From contig BGZK01000014.1 of assembly GCA_005406025.1 (NCBI GenBank), positions 620,001 to 684,000 of the forward strand: 64,000 bases of DNA, read 5' to 3'. The notes below the pieces were generated by a model. It was not told where the DNA came from and did not search any database. It saw only the letters and a list, made by a program, of their open reading frames with translations. Position 1 is the first letter of the stretch. Every line of letters starts with the position of its first letter. This DNA comes from Eumeta japonica (lineage: Eukaryota; Arthropoda; Insecta; Lepidoptera; Psychidae). Shown piece after piece: positions 13,201-24,110 of the stretch. Position numbers and translations under genes: made by a program.

Positions 13201-15324
13201 AAAAATGATGAAAAACTGTACTGTAAAGAAAAAATATTAAAAAACAATAAACAATCTAAACTACAAACATATTATAGCTACAAAGTCGGTAGTGGCCGAG
13301 AATCTGTAAAGCAAAAGATAGTGAACTTAAACTGGTTTAGTTTCTTTTTACGGTTCTGTTCCCAAAAGACGTCTACGGGCGCTATTAATAAGACTCCGCG
13401 GTCCCTCTCTCTGTCTGTCAGCGGGCTGTGTCTAATGAACAATATAACATAATTATTGAATAGATAAACAATAGAAATTTCCAGAGAGTGCGTATTTTCA
13501 TTGGCGGTATAACAACTAATAAATAATATAAGTAATAATAAAGTGTAACTAATAATAAAGTAAATTAATATTTAATGCGTTGGAGGGGGTATATAAACAA
13601 CGTGTTTCTTTTGGCGTTTGTTGCCTGATCTTAATATTGGCAATGGAAATATGTTTGAAATGGATCCCCAAGAAACGTGTATTATCAGAGTTTTTATTCG
13701 ATCTTAACATATCTCCATGTTTTACATTAACTATTTTAAAAAAATTGTAATGTTCAATATTGTACGTGGTCCGGAACCCTTCGTGTGCGTGTTCAACTAG
13801 CACTTGTCCGGAATTTTACTCCCGTATATTTTAATAATTTGATTCACTCTTATAATTTCTGCATTTTTAGGATCAGAAAAAATTGTTTCCATTTTTACAT
13901 AATACTGAAATCTAGACAAAAATTAAATATATTAAAGGTAAGTTAAAAAATTATGTATTTTTAGAATACAAAATATTTTTATGTAAATAATATTAAAATA
14001 CCTCATCTGCCAAAAGATTCATAAATTTTTAAATTATCTTTTGTATGTGGTGATTATGTATTTATTACTTTTTATCTGATAAATAATTGTTACTAGGTAG
14101 AATTTTAAAAACTAATATTTTTTACATAATAACAGTATGACGTCTGTCTGCGAATATGTACTTTTGTGTATTGGATGTTTGCATGTTTTTGGTGAATCTA
14201 TAATATTTCCTGCAACTTACAGACTACACAATTTTTCTCATTATTGAAGCTAATTCATTTTTTAAAATAATTATTACTTTATACAACAGCCGACAACAGA
14301 TTTCAGTGAGTTTTCACTTTTTTCGTAGATTTAATATAGCATCTAATGACGGGCATTTTCAATAGATTTTTTTAATTGATTTTATTACTACAGAAATCAA
14401 CAAAATTAAATAGCATGTTTCTGAAAGCAGGCAGGTCAATACTTGCTAGTTTGATTTGCGCAGTCGGAGGAAAACAGAACTCCGATGGTTCGACAATCGT
14501 TTTCACATTTACAATGATCTTTTTGTTTTCCATGTGAAGCAAGGATCAGCTGTATACATATAACGTGGCCAATATGTCTCTGGTACTTATGCAAAAGGGT
14601 TATAAAATTATTTTTTAATTAAGATATTCTGTTAAACATATAGTCATTAATTTTATTTATTTTCCTGGTATACTATTTAAGAAATTGGAGATTAGAGATA
14701 TATTGTAAAAAAATTGAATCCTTAGTATAAGTTTTAAATATTTTTTTTAAGAATCACAATAATTGTGAGATCAACTAACATTCTTATAGCTCTATTTGAT
14801 GTGTTTTCTTTATCCCAATAAGTCGTTTAGCGGCTGTCATCTTTAAATTTGGTCACAGCACGCCTTCAGTGATACTGATAAGACCGAGGTGAAGTTATTG
14901 ATACAAAACCTATCGAAATTGGACAATAACTTTTGGCATTGGAGTGCCGCAAGAGAGCTTTGATATGAAACATAATAAATTGATCTGCACGATACCCACC
15001 TTTGCGTCGATCAGTCACGAAAAAATCGATCGAGTTCAATAAATGTTAACGGTTACATTGGTTAAGTAAGTGTTACATAACCAGTAAAATCATCTTCGAC
15101 AACATATTCCACGATTGGTTAGATGAATTCAGTTTACTTTTCATAGGTCCGTAGTTTGCTGCGTTCCGGAAATAGTTTTAACATTCAGCTGTACCAAAAA
15201 ACGGTTGTTTTTGAGAAAATAGATATCGAAGTTACTAATAGTTAAAAAATTTAATCACCTATTTATTTAGATCCACTTCGTTCCGTTGTGGCCACATTTT
15301 AAGTTAAAATACGTCAAGACTGAC

Positions 15325-15435
15325 CTCCCCTCAGTTCGCAGAGCAGCGTGAAGTTGCCGCCCTCCTCCAGCGGGCCGATGACGCCGGCCACGTCCCTGCC
15401 CGCCTCGTCGTACAGCAGCAGCTGGTGCGGCGGCA
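15325..15435 (-). CDS. Sidestep-family Ig protein, exon C (first part of Ig domain 2)
   Basis: Third exon. The acceptor is CCGACAG and the donor GGGGAG/GTCAGT. The first two bases TG join the final G of exon B to give valine, producing the VIVPP linker between Ig1 and Ig2. The peptide PPHQLLLYDEAGRDV then GPLEEGGNFTLLCELRGG gives the first Ig2 cysteine and an N-glycosylation sequon (NFT). The linker followed by Y-D-E-x-G is typical of Sidestep proteins. It ends in phase 1 and continues in frame into exon D (G/GRPQPTLSW). GC is very high for this window. Confidence 0.88.
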
Positions 15436-15589
15436 CTGTCGGCACGGAAGAACGGCTTCAGAATCACCTTGAGTGTTCAGGGTCTGCCTATTTTTTTACA
15501 CATATTCAGGTATAGTTCACCACATTCGAAATTATTGTTGTTTTCCGCCCTAAACTCCTTACGTACACGTGACATTAATAATGATTGTT

Positions 15590-15695
15590 TTCGATTCTGA
15601 TCCCGGTCTTGATTTCGATTCAGTAGTACAGCTCGTCTATTCCCATGTCGATCCTGAGAACGATCTCGGTCGTCTCTTAGACATTACTGTTATTT
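15590..15695 (-). repeat. Degenerate GA/CG minisatellite, inverted
   Basis: TTTCGATTCTGATCCCGGTC and ATGTCGATCCTGAGAACGAT. It is followed by CTCTTAGACATTACTGTTA, which also follows the array at 29465-29705, showing common descent. Confidence 0.5.
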
Positions 15696-15714
15696 GCAAT
15701 CTTTATTTAAGATT

Positions 15715-16205
15715 CCGCACGTCAAAAAGGAAAAAAGAACCCTTATAGGATCATTTAGTTTTCCGTTTGTAAGTTTGATTGTCAAGACCTTTATTTCGGA
15801 AACGCGTGTAGATATCGAGTTGAAATTATATTAAAATGCTTATGCATGCGGTCCCTTAAAGTTGTAAAAAAAATCAAGCTATTGAGTTAACATAATCAAA
15901 AAATACAGCCAAAATACGGCCAATTATGCTTTATACTTTGAAACTCAAACGGAATCAAAACTATAAGAGGTCAGCAAAGCACTGGCGATTACTTGGGGAT
16001 TGCCATTGTTTATGGGCGACGATAATCATTTACTCTCTGATGGCTCGTCGTTTGCTCCTCTAAAACGCTATAAAAAAACGCCGCATTGATTTAGAATCAT
16101 GATTTTGCCAAGAAGAAAGGTATCATAGCACGCGTAAAGAAATTCTGAAAAACGATAATTTGAGGTTATATGATATGAAAAGAAAAATGATTACAAACTT
16201 ACACT
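15715..16205 (+). repeat. Dispersed repeat family A, with a nested insertion
   Basis: Starts with GTCAAAAAGGAAAAAAGAAC and CCTTATAGGATCA. It continues with ACGCGTGTAGATATCGAGTT, CTTTGAAACTC and, after the insertion at 15960-16080, GAATCATGATTTTGCCAAGA, TATCATAGCACGCGTAAAGA and AATTTGAGGTTA. The order matches a repeat with a GGTTCCGT / AACGGAACCCTTATAGGATC head that is widespread in Lepidoptera, as I recall it. No coding capacity. Confidence 0.6.
15960..16080 (+). repeat. Dispersed repeat family B, nested inside family A
   Basis: Reads GGTCAGCAAAGCACTGGCGA, CCATTGTTTATGGGCGACGA, TAATCATTTACTCTCTGATG, GCTCGTCGTTTGCTCCTCT and CTATAAAAAAAC. This is the GGCCGGCAACGCACTTGC / ATCAGGTGAGCC / CTATAAAAAA type of lepidopteran 3-prime end. 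It sits exactly where family A is interrupted, so it inserted later. Confidence 0.65.
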
Positions 16206-16933
16206 TGCGTTGATTTTGAACTGATTGCATGATTTAGACCAATACATTGAATAACACTTTATAATCTCCGACTATGAAAGCTGAAGATTTTTGAAAATTC
16301 AGAAAAAAATCCGAAATTATTTGAAAAAAAAACGGGTGTCGGAATTCCTGGCACCAATATTTTGTCAGTATGGCTATCGAAAACAAACAAAAATTATCAA
16401 AGTTCTTGATGAATGAACGCACGTCCAAACTAAATTATAATCGATTATACTTTTTGATATTTATCCTGTTTAAACAGACGGACAAACACTCAATTTTAAT
16501 ATAGATTAAAAAATAATGTTTCCTAAAAATATGTACGGCATAAAATAACATTACTAAAGTTTATAACTGATAATATATCAGCGCGCCATCTTTAATGACA
16601 TAGAATTCGTTTGGAAAAACTCGACTCTGTTATTTACAAAGAAAAAGCCATTAGAATAGATAATAATAGATTGTGCTAATGTAAACATTTGGTTTCGTCG
16701 TAAACCGCACCAGAGGCGAACACGAGCCGATAAATATAACGAATTCAACGAAATGTTGCTTTCACAGTAAATACAGTGTTAAAATAACAAACTCTGTTTT
16801 ATTTTACTTAAATGCGTATATTATATTAAACCTTTACATGGTTTAAATGTTTATAAATTCCATAAAATAACAACATGAACGTATATTTTTTTTTTTAAAA
16901 CGTGCGCACGTCAATTTTTTTTCGAAGTCTCAC

Positions 16934-17142
16934 CTATGACTGATAAGCGTATTTGAAAATTCCTAGTGGGCGAGTTCTTGAAATCGACCCTGCACCTGTA
17001 GACGCCCTCGTCGTCGAGCTGCACGGCGTCCACGGCCAGCGACGAGGGCCTGGACAGCGTCACGAAGTGCGCCCGCCGCCCGAACGCCAGCGGGTCCGAC
17101 CAGTGCAGCGCCTTGTTGAAACTTCTGCCGCGCACGTCGAAG
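16934..17142 (-). CDS. Sidestep-family Ig protein, exon B (second half of Ig domain 1)
   Basis: Second exon of the minus-strand Ig gene. It follows a TTCGTTCCCACAG acceptor and ends G/GTGAGA. The single first base completes the serine codon begun by AG at the end of exon A, so the phases agree. The peptide contains SFDVRGRSFNKALHWSDP and then DDEGVYRCRVDFKNSPTRN. The D-x-G-x-Y-x-C motif supplies the second Ig1 cysteine. The D-R-G-R, HWSD and VDFKNSPTRN blocks are, from knowledge of the family, the most diagnostic Sidestep signatures. The exon ends in a LSVI strand that leads straight into Ig domain 2. Intron to exon A is about 39.8 kb, an unusual gap inside a single domain. Confidence 0.9.
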
Positions 17143-17689
17143 CTGTGGGAACGAAAATGTATCAACTTCGATATCTGTCATCTTCATACCTCATAATTTA
17201 TACGTCTCACTTTTGACGATCTCTGAAATATTCGAGTGGTTTAGCATTAATAATCTTGTTCTCGATGTGAGGAAAACAAAACTTGTTAAATCCATAACTA
17301 GTGTTAAACTGACCGTTACAAACGTAATGGTTAAGAACTAGATACTGGATATTGTGGACAAGGCCTTATTTCTTTGTCTCGCTTTAGATGGTAAATTGCG
17401 TTGCAATTCTATTACGAGATTGGCATAGTCCCTTGTTCTATGGAATATTATCTACTTTTGTGCTGCAGAAGCGGGCTATTCATGCCATTTATTTGGTTTT
17501 AAAAATTGGTTTCAAATTTTGAAGCCAACAGCATTTCTCAGAGAAATTTTGAAGAAATTAATATTTTAAGTGTAACGTCACTATACATGTACGAAAACTT
17601 GGTATACGTTATAAGAAATATAGAATCGTTCTAAAAATGACCGATATCTATAACATTGACATTAGACATAAGAACGATGTTGCTGCTCA

Positions 17690-18095
17690 AAAACCCGTCC
17701 AAGTAAAGTTAGCATATCACTTAAGGGGCAACGTGTGCGCTTTCATAATAAGATCCCAACTAAAATCCAAATCTTGTCATTTTATGAATGTAAACTTTTC
17801 GTTAAACAGAAGTTGTGTCTCAAGGGCTATTATATCGTGTCTGAATATCTTAATGAAAAACCCCTGGGATTGAACTGTTATTCCTAAGAGTTGTTATAAA
17901 TTATAATTATTCAATACTTTGCATCAATGAAAAAAAGAGCAAATCTTGAGTTTCTTGCCCGTTCTTCTCAATGTGAATCAGCATTTGAATGGGTGGTAAT
18001 GTTAATGTCGAAAACAATAATTAATTGTTTTCGTATTTCAAGTGTAATTTCTATTACTTTGGAAATAAAGCTATTTTTTATTTGATTTGATATAA
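17690..18095 (+). mobile_element. LINE tail (Jockey-like ORF2 C-terminus plus 3-prime end)
   Basis: A decayed frame gives KLFVKQKLCLKGYYIVSEYL, the K-x(3)-GYY-x-V-x-E-x-LN signature of the C-terminus of lepidopteran Jockey-type LINEs. It is followed by TTGAGTTTCTTGCCCGTTCT, TGGGTGGTA, TATTTCAAGTG, AATAAAGCTATTTTT and a gattTgattTgat-like end. This 3-prime end is very common in moth and butterfly genomes (from memory). Confidence 0.75.
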
Positions 18096-18879
18096 TGTTT
18101 TTGTAAATAAATGTCATTTAATATTGTTGCGAACTACGCTCATAAGATAAGTAAATAAAAATACAGAATAAAATAATTCGAGAAAGGTACACTATATTTC
18201 TTATATTTAAAATGTAAACAACTCCTCCCGCCCCCTCAGCACCCTGACCTACACGTTGTTTATACTTTAGATGCATTTTGTTGGGTTAGAATATTTCAGA
18301 TTGCAATAAATCTTGTCCATTGTATAGAATATGATTTATTTTTTTAAGTGATTTATGGCTTATTTTCATTCGCAGAAGGTTCGAGACTACTACTCAAGAG
18401 ATGTACATACATTGGAGCTCGAGTGCTGGCAGTCCATTTTATATCTGCAATCAGTGCTTTGACAAGTCAATTGCGATCAACTACTGGTGTGAAAGTAATT
18501 CCGCAGTAAATTACTGTATTTGAGTGTTGCTGAATATATTACTTACTCCCGATGAGGCTAATGTGTTAAACATATGAACAATGCCGTTAAATAGAAACAA
18601 AAAATTAGACGTCTTTGAATCCGTTCTGAATATAATTTTAAACTGTTATCTTTTCTCAGAACAACAAAACGAATTTTTCCAAAAAGTAAACATAATAAAA
18701 CTGACTCTTCAACCTATTAAACTATTACTAAAACCTTAAAAATCTCGGTCAACATCTTAGATGCTGCATGTTGCCGCATGCTGAATTATTGAGATATTGT
18801 CAAACGCCTGTTTTCCCGTTGTTATAACTTGGGATGCAAGCAAATCCGCTTCACTACAAAAATGCGCACTTCGCCTAGA

Positions 18880-19085
18880 AATATTTATTTTTGTTATTTA
18901 ACCACCAAACTGAGTAAAACTAAGTAGCGTTTTATACAAGACACCTATACTCCAAATGTTATCCATACACATATAGCAGTTTTAGCGTAAAATGTCTGTG
19001 ACCTACGGATGGATGGACATGACGAAACGACGTCATGACGATATAAGAGTTCCGTTTTTGCCATTTTAGCTAATGGAATCTTAAA
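18880..19085 (-). repeat. Dispersed repeat family C, copy 3 (truncated)
   Basis: On plus it reads TAGAAATATTTATTTTTGTT, ACCACCAAACTGAGTAAA, ACAAGACACCTATACTCC and GAGTTCCGTTTTTGCCATTT. Copy 2 has the same blocks at 44034-44215 (TAGAAATACTTATTTTTATT, AAGACACCGATACTCC, GATTCCGTTTTGGTCATTTT). Confidence 0.6.
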
Positions 19086-19276
19086 AACAACGTTTTTGTA
19101 TAATATGTATATATATATAATTTATTATTCACAAATAAATTATTAATTAAGTTAAAGAAGATGATTTAATTTGCTTCCAAATCATTATGATAACTATTAA
19201 TAGTAATTGTATGTAATTGTATATTAAATCTAAACATATTCTGCAAATATATAAAAAAATATTCTAGGATTTAATA

Positions 19277-19385
19277 TGTAGACTACATAAACAAATTGGA
19301 CTACAAATTAAATCACTTAGTTAAAAGCTACAAGAAAAAAAATAATAAACTATGAATGACTGAATTTATGAATTTAATATTTTCA
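19277..19385 (+). repeat. Dispersed repeat pair, copy 2
   Basis: CTACATAAACAAATTGGACT, ACAAATTAAATCACTTAGTT and AAAAGCTA match 13087-13200 closely. It runs into the hairpin at 19372-19408. Confidence 0.55.
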
Positions 19386-19408
19386 TATTATATGTGAAAA
19401 TATTAAAT
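19372..19408. repeat. Perfect hairpin, 14-bp arms, 9-bp loop
   Basis: ATTTAATATTTTCA (19372-19385) and TGAAAATATTAAAT (19395-19408). AT-rich. It sits at the end of the dispersed repeat 19277-19385. Confidence 0.88.
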
Positions 19409-19527
19409 ACTATTTTTTGTATTTGACAGCAATTTGGTTCGCTTCCGTCAAAATGTTTACCATGCTCGTTAATGCGACTAAAAATTCATGTCGTCTCTTC
19501 TTTGCTTCGACCGGCAAAAACATAATA

Positions 19528-19557
19528 CGATGGCGACTCGAAATCGAGTCGACATCG
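19528..19557. repeat. Hairpin, 13-bp arms with one mismatch, 4-bp loop
   Basis: CGATGGCGACTCG, loop AAAT, CGAGTCGACATCG. GC-rich for the region. Confidence 0.85.
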
Positions 19558-19979
19558 TGTTGAATTAACGTAGTAAAACGGCATTGGACTGTTATAGAGG
19601 CCTCGAGATCTAGGCCCCTCAACTTGGAATAAAATAACTGTGTGAGGGTACGCCCGATAAGTGATGTTACTGAAAGCCGACATCACAGATTGTTTATCAA
19701 AATTTAATATATGTTAAAAAGAAATAGAATGTTTTAATAAAAATAGTGATAGACATAATTTCAATACTAGAAATAAAAATGTACTGTGTTTACTTGTTAG
19801 TCGATTGCATAGAGTCACAAATTCATTTAGGGGGCTCTGTGTGCACAGGTTCAATAGGATTTCTGTGGATATATGCAATCTCCGGATATTTAGGAAATAA
19901 ATGGATATGATGAGCTCGACTTTCTACAGGTTTTTCCTGCAATAGTTTCATATATCAATATATTTTTATTAATTTGTTT

Positions 19980-20185
19980 GAAAAGAGTTATCCTCAAGTT
20001 TTTTTGCTCGTTCTTCTTGAGGGTAAGGGCATTACGAACGAGTGGTAATTAAAAAAAAAGTGGAAATAATAAAAAAAACTGTAAGTTCTTTAAATGCTAT
20101 GATGTATTTCAAGTGTTATATGTCTATGTCTATAAAAAAAGCTAAGTCTATAAAAAAAGATATTTTGAATTTGACAGAATAAATT
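19980..20185 (+). mobile_element. LINE tail, second copy of the 17690 family
   Basis: Matches the end at 17690-18095: CCTCAAGTTTTTTTGCTCGT then TCTTCTTGAGGG, GAGTGGTAAT, GTATTTCAAGTG and GATATTTTGAATTTGA. It is shorter and more diverged. No coding part is recognised upstream. Confidence 0.55.
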
Positions 20186-20269
20186 GAATTGCTATTGATT
20201 TATCAAATATTCATCAAATATTTCAGAACAATGTTCTCCGACAACTTTTAAGTTACAGCCCTTGAGTTT

Positions 20270-20440
20270 AGATACAGTATAAGGCACGAAACATTGCCGC
20301 TGTAAAGTTCGTCTCGGAAGCGTCGTAAATCGGAACGCGGCAGAGAAGGTAAGGGTCGGGGAACGTAATACCTGCGCAGTATATCATTTGCAGCCAATTC
20401 AGAACGGCAGACTTTCGTGCGTTGTACTGCACGTCTCTTC
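20270..20440. promoter_or_regulatory. GC-rich island
   Basis: TCGTCTCGGAAGCGTCGTAA, ATCGGAACGCGGCAGAG and GGGTCGGGGAACG. Immediately precedes the 92-bp palindrome. No known gene. Confidence 0.3.
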
Positions 20441-20447
20441 AGGAGTT

Positions 20448-20539
20448 CAATTATGCTAACTCGAAATGATGTAGTCTGTACTGTCGTGATGTAAAATTAC
20501 ATCACGACAATACTACATCATTTCGAGTTAGCGTAATTG
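20448..20539. repeat. 92-bp nested palindrome
   Basis: Outer arms of 28 bp (20448-20475 and 20512-20539) with one mismatch. Inner arms of 13 bp (TGTCGTGATGTAA, 20482-20494 and 20497-20509) with a 2-bp loop. Only short asymmetric spacers separate the two stems. Confidence 0.95.
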
Positions 20540-20938
20540 TGCCACAGACAATATTTTACTTAATTTTGTACAGGATAGAAAAAACTGTTGTTGTTGAGAC
20601 AAATTAATATATTCATTGGATATGTTATACGATGTTTGAAAATATGATTTTGTTTTAATCAACGTTATACGATGAAAGGTAAGGTGTATATAGGATGATT
20701 TGATTGTCCTATTATGGAAAACTTTAAAGAAACTATATCGTTAAATCGTCATATGTGCCGTATTATGAATGTAAAATGACCACACTATAGCTTTAAAAAG
20801 GACATATTTTAAAACCAATCACAGAAAAGAATGAGTATGAAACCGCAGTGTCAATTCGTTTGAGAATTCAATTTCAATTATTTATGTACAAAAAATCTTG
20901 ATGACGGCAAGTAGTGTTCTAATGCCACTTCCAACAAG

Positions 20939-21020
20939 GTTGCGTTAAACGTTTAACGCTACCATGGAGGGGGTATGAAATCACTGTTGCGTTAAACGTT
21001 CAACGCTCCTGGGGAAGGGG
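20939..21020 (+). repeat. 47-bp tandem dimer with GTTGCGTTAAACGTT cores
   Basis: GTTGCGTTAAACGTTTAACG (from 20939) and GTTGCGTTAAACGTTCAACG (from 20986) recur at a spacing of 47 bp. Each is followed by a G-rich run (GGAGGGGG, GGGGAAGGGG). Each core is itself a near palindrome (GCGTTAAACGTTTAACGC). Confidence 0.7.
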
Positions 21021-22271
21021 AATAGAAAGAGACAGAGCGAGAGTGAAACCGTGGCACGCGAACGCATGCGCGTAGTATACCTGTTACAGGCCAGCGCGAG
21101 CGTTATAGTGCAGGGCATAGTGGCGCATTCGTATGCAAAATTGTTTTAATACGTAATTTTTTTTTCAAATGTCCGGTAGGTCTTCCTGATTATAAAAGTG
21201 TAAGTATTCAAAATAATTCAAAATTCCTTAACAAAAAATTCAAAATACATTTTGCTATGGGAAATGTAATATGATCAAAGTACCGCAAGTGTTCATAATT
21301 CAATATATTACAAAGAACAATACCTTTTAAACTAAAATGTGATCCGAACACCACGTAACTGAATTCACGCTCAAAATCCGAACAAACTGAACAACAATGG
21401 CCCCATTCAGCATCTCGAAGCAAGAAAGCTACGTGGTAACCTCGCCCGGGACGTTTTGATAAGGGTTGCCAGCCCATAGACAATGACGCTGTAGCGTGGG
21501 GCGGCCCTCCTGTATTAATACGCGAACACGAATAGCGGCGGACGGACAGACACGTATTCAAGGCGAGTGACTAGTTTTTGGTATACGCCGTGTCTGTGGT
21601 TTATTCTGAAAACGGGGATATTATCATAGGTATTGTAAGCAAGATCTATAGCCGTATTTGTGTTGTCTTGTTCATAGAGCGACAAATGTCATACGCTCGC
21701 AAATAAAGTGTGACAATTGTAAAGACTTTGAGGAACAATTTATTTATTTTTTTTTACATAAATACACTTTCTATTTATTATAATACATTATCAGTAGGTA
21801 TATCATAATTTATTGTAACTTGTTTCAATGACATAGAACGTGGCTTTCGGAGCAGGATGTACCAGATTCGATGCCAACCACACGTGAATTGGCAAATAAA
21901 TTTTTTAATTCTTGTCAAATGAAATCACTCGCTTTGAGCCTCGGACAGCACGCGAAATCGTCGTATTGATTATAACGTTTGTTGTCAGTCCTCGACGCGC
22001 CCCGGGTCAGCGTGGAAGACTGATCGAAGAGCAAGCCCTGTAATCCAAAACAAAAGATTGATAAAATTGTCGACTGGTGTATGCACCTTGGTTCGAATGG
22101 AAAATTATGGCACGAGGTTTCAAAAGAATATTTGCGAATCAATCACATATAAGAATAAAGAAGAAACAGCGCTGGCCATTCGTTTAAAATAACATAAAAT
22201 CGTGATTATGGAACTGCGGTGTATTGGATGAAGACGACTTTTGTAACATTTTAGAATTTCTCGATGTAATG

Positions 22272-23556
22272 TAATGTCGGGGATAAGTTTTTTTCATATT
22301 CTATATGCAAATCCAACACAATTTTCATCATATTTTATTTGCATTTATTTATAATGCGATATATATCGTAACATTTTATTCAACTTCTTGGCATTTTGTA
22401 GGAAGTCACATAATCCAATTGCTGCAGGAATTTCGGGACTTCGGATCAAAAAACTATACGACAGGTAGTTTTGACAGTCCTCATTCGGTGTTAACCTAAC
22501 ACTACCTAAAGAATTTCGGAGAGACCTAAACAGGTGAAATTCTGAGAGTACACGATCAGGACTATATGGTGGATTGACACTTTCCAACCAAACTCTAAAT
22601 ATTTGCTGAGTGGCTAAAGATGCGCGTGGTCTGTCTTTATTATAGTAAAAAAACCACACCCTTACTGTTGATTAATTCCGCTCGTTTTTTTTCTACTTGT
22701 TTGAGCCTCACCAGTTGTTGGCAGTAGAGGTCCGAATTGACGGTTGTGCTTGATGGTAAAAATTAATAATGAATAATGCCCTTCCAATCTCACCATGCAT
22801 ATAGTATCAACTTATCGCGAGTTAAACCGAATTCCACTTTAGTCTGTGGAGCTCGCTTGTCTTTTGACCATGATCTTTTTCACACGTACTTGTCGTAGGT
22901 AATCCAACTTTCGTCACCAGTGATCAATCTTTTCATAAACGGTTTGGTTACATTACGTCTCAACAGAGAATCGCAAATAAGTACACGATTCATTACAATT
23001 CTTTTGGTGTCTCGTTTAGGTCCCAAGTATCGAACTTTCTTGTAGATCCAGCTTTTTCTGCCAATGGGTCAAAACCATTTTGTGGTCAATCTCTAGCTTT
23101 TCAGTTATGTAATAGGAACTAATATGCCGATCTTACTCTAATTTTTCTAAAAATGGCATTGACTTTATCGATAGCAAGTCGTTCGGTCGAGGTTCATACT
23201 TGAGATCAAAATTACCGGACTGAAAACGCTTGAACCAGTTTTGTTCTATTCTTGCCGACACTGCATTAAGTCCATAAACGTCACAATTTTTTTTCGCGGC
23301 TAGTGTGGCATTTTCCCCTTTTTTGTAATAAAAATTCAAAATGTATCGCATTTCAACGTTAGATTCACTCATTTCGTTCCACAGAAAAACAACAGAAAAA
23401 AGGTGGAACACCGCTTTTTCTTTTTATTTTTACTTTTCTTAAATGTCATATATTTAATGGTATTAAAACTTGCCAGTTACAAACATCACAACCAAAGAGA
23501 TTTTACGATATGTTTTTACTTATAAAACACGAAAAAACTTTTTCCCCGACCTAATA
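22272..23556 (-). mobile_element. mariner transposon, full length but dead
   Basis: Both ends are visible. The right end, read inward on minus from 23554, is TTAGGTCGGGGAAAAAGTTT. The left end, read inward on plus from 22272, is TAATGTCGGGGATAAGTTTT. These are an imperfect terminal inverted repeat of about 25 bp, with TA at or next to each end. The length of about 1.28 kb is normal for mariner. The enclosed minus-strand transposase is recognisable from end to end but broken. Boundaries may be off by one or two bases. It lies in the giant intron in the same orientation as the host gene. Confidence 0.85.
22330..23372 (-). pseudogene. mariner transposase remnant
   Basis: Start codon at 23372. 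The N-terminus reads MSESNVEMRYILNFYYKKGE, then a helix-turn-helix region (NAVSARIEQNWFKRFQSGNF). Downstream, in shifting frames, are the motif ITGDESWITYDK with the first catalytic aspartate, a block resembling RAPQTKVEFG, and FYYNKDRPRASLATQQ, which replaces the usual HHDNARPH and so loses the second catalytic aspartate context. The C-terminal part NPPYSPDRVLSEFHLFRSL and LTPNEDCQNYLS is clear. Several frameshifts and stops mean it cannot make active enzyme. Family membership is recognised from memory of mariner proteins. Confidence 0.85.
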
Positions 23557-23589
23557 TTATTGTGAAAGAGGAAGAAAATTTTATAACTC

Positions 23590-24110
23590 CTTCTATTCTG
23601 GAATATTAAGCGTAAAAAATAATGAAGGTGTGTACAAAAGTTATCACTTAAAAGAAATTTGAATAGTACTGTTTTTCAAAGTAGCCACTACGCGAAATCA
23701 GTGTATTTAGTCTAATTGTTACTGAAAACATTCAGCAAACCTTTCTTTTTCAACTTTTTCAATTGCAACTTAAATTCATGCACTGCAGCTTATGCATTCG
23801 GAAATTTTACCCAGCAATCGAACCGGTACGACAACAGAAACTGGTGACATTGTTTTTATTATTGCGTCCATTTACAATTTTGTTGACAGTGCTTCATTTT
23901 CAAACATCCATACACTGCATAACTGCTTAGTGTCCATATCGTAACTATATAAAATCGAAGATTCATCACTAACGATTATGCAAGCAATCTGTTTGAACTT
24001 TCTGCTTTTTAATTTTTTTTTGAGCATTACTTTAAACCGCCTTACGCTTCCCGCTTATGTTTTTTAATTATCGAAATGGGTCCGTCTACTCGCTGCTTTC
24101 TTGACCCCTA
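23590..24110 (-). mobile_element. Second mariner, internally deleted remnant
   Basis: On the minus strand, about 100 bp from the first mariner, a decayed frame reads VSDESSILYSYDMDTKQLCS and VWMFENEALSTK. This matches the T-x-DE-x-W-F-Y-x-Y-D-x-E-TK-Q segment of mariner transposases. It is followed, after a large internal deletion, by AVHEFKLQLKKL and the terminal signature GYFEKQ. The sequence belongs to a different mariner lineage from its neighbour. Inverted repeats were not identified, so the limits are approximate. Confidence 0.65.

Larger units (their letters stand above)
633..15324 (-). other. Intron between exons C and D, 14.7 kb
   Basis: No host coding exon is recognised here. Separately annotated contents are the GC-rich islands near 2055, 3060 and 8260, a LINE 3-prime fragment near 5165, the minisatellite at 7585, hairpins at 6162, 7538, 9078, 10487 and 12823, and dispersed repeats at 10590 and 13087. 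The stretches 633-2050, 2200-3050, 3450-5160, 5310-7480, 8440-10480, 10730-12820 and 13210-15320 are AT-rich with frequent stops in all frames. Nothing definite is seen in them. Small frames at 11529-11843 and 13549-13803 match nothing known to me. Confidence 0.7.
15436..16933 (-). other. Intron between exons B and C, 1.5 kb
   Basis: Shortest intron seen in this gene. It holds a minisatellite fragment (15590-15695) and a dispersed repeat of the GGTTCCGT family (15715-16205) that is itself interrupted by another repeat (15960-16080). The stretch 16210-16930 is AT-rich with nothing recognised apart from a T-run next to exon B. Confidence 0.75.

Noticed and set aside
21208..21561. 117-codon minus-strand frame with a Cys/Arg-rich start
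   Set aside because: No domain recognised. The GC-richer part (21390-21540) could be an old repeat, but I cannot name it.
21835..21905. Possible tRNA-derived SINE or tRNA (GTACCAGATTCGATGCC)
   Set aside because: Only a weak B-box-like match; no A box at the right distance and no cloverleaf.
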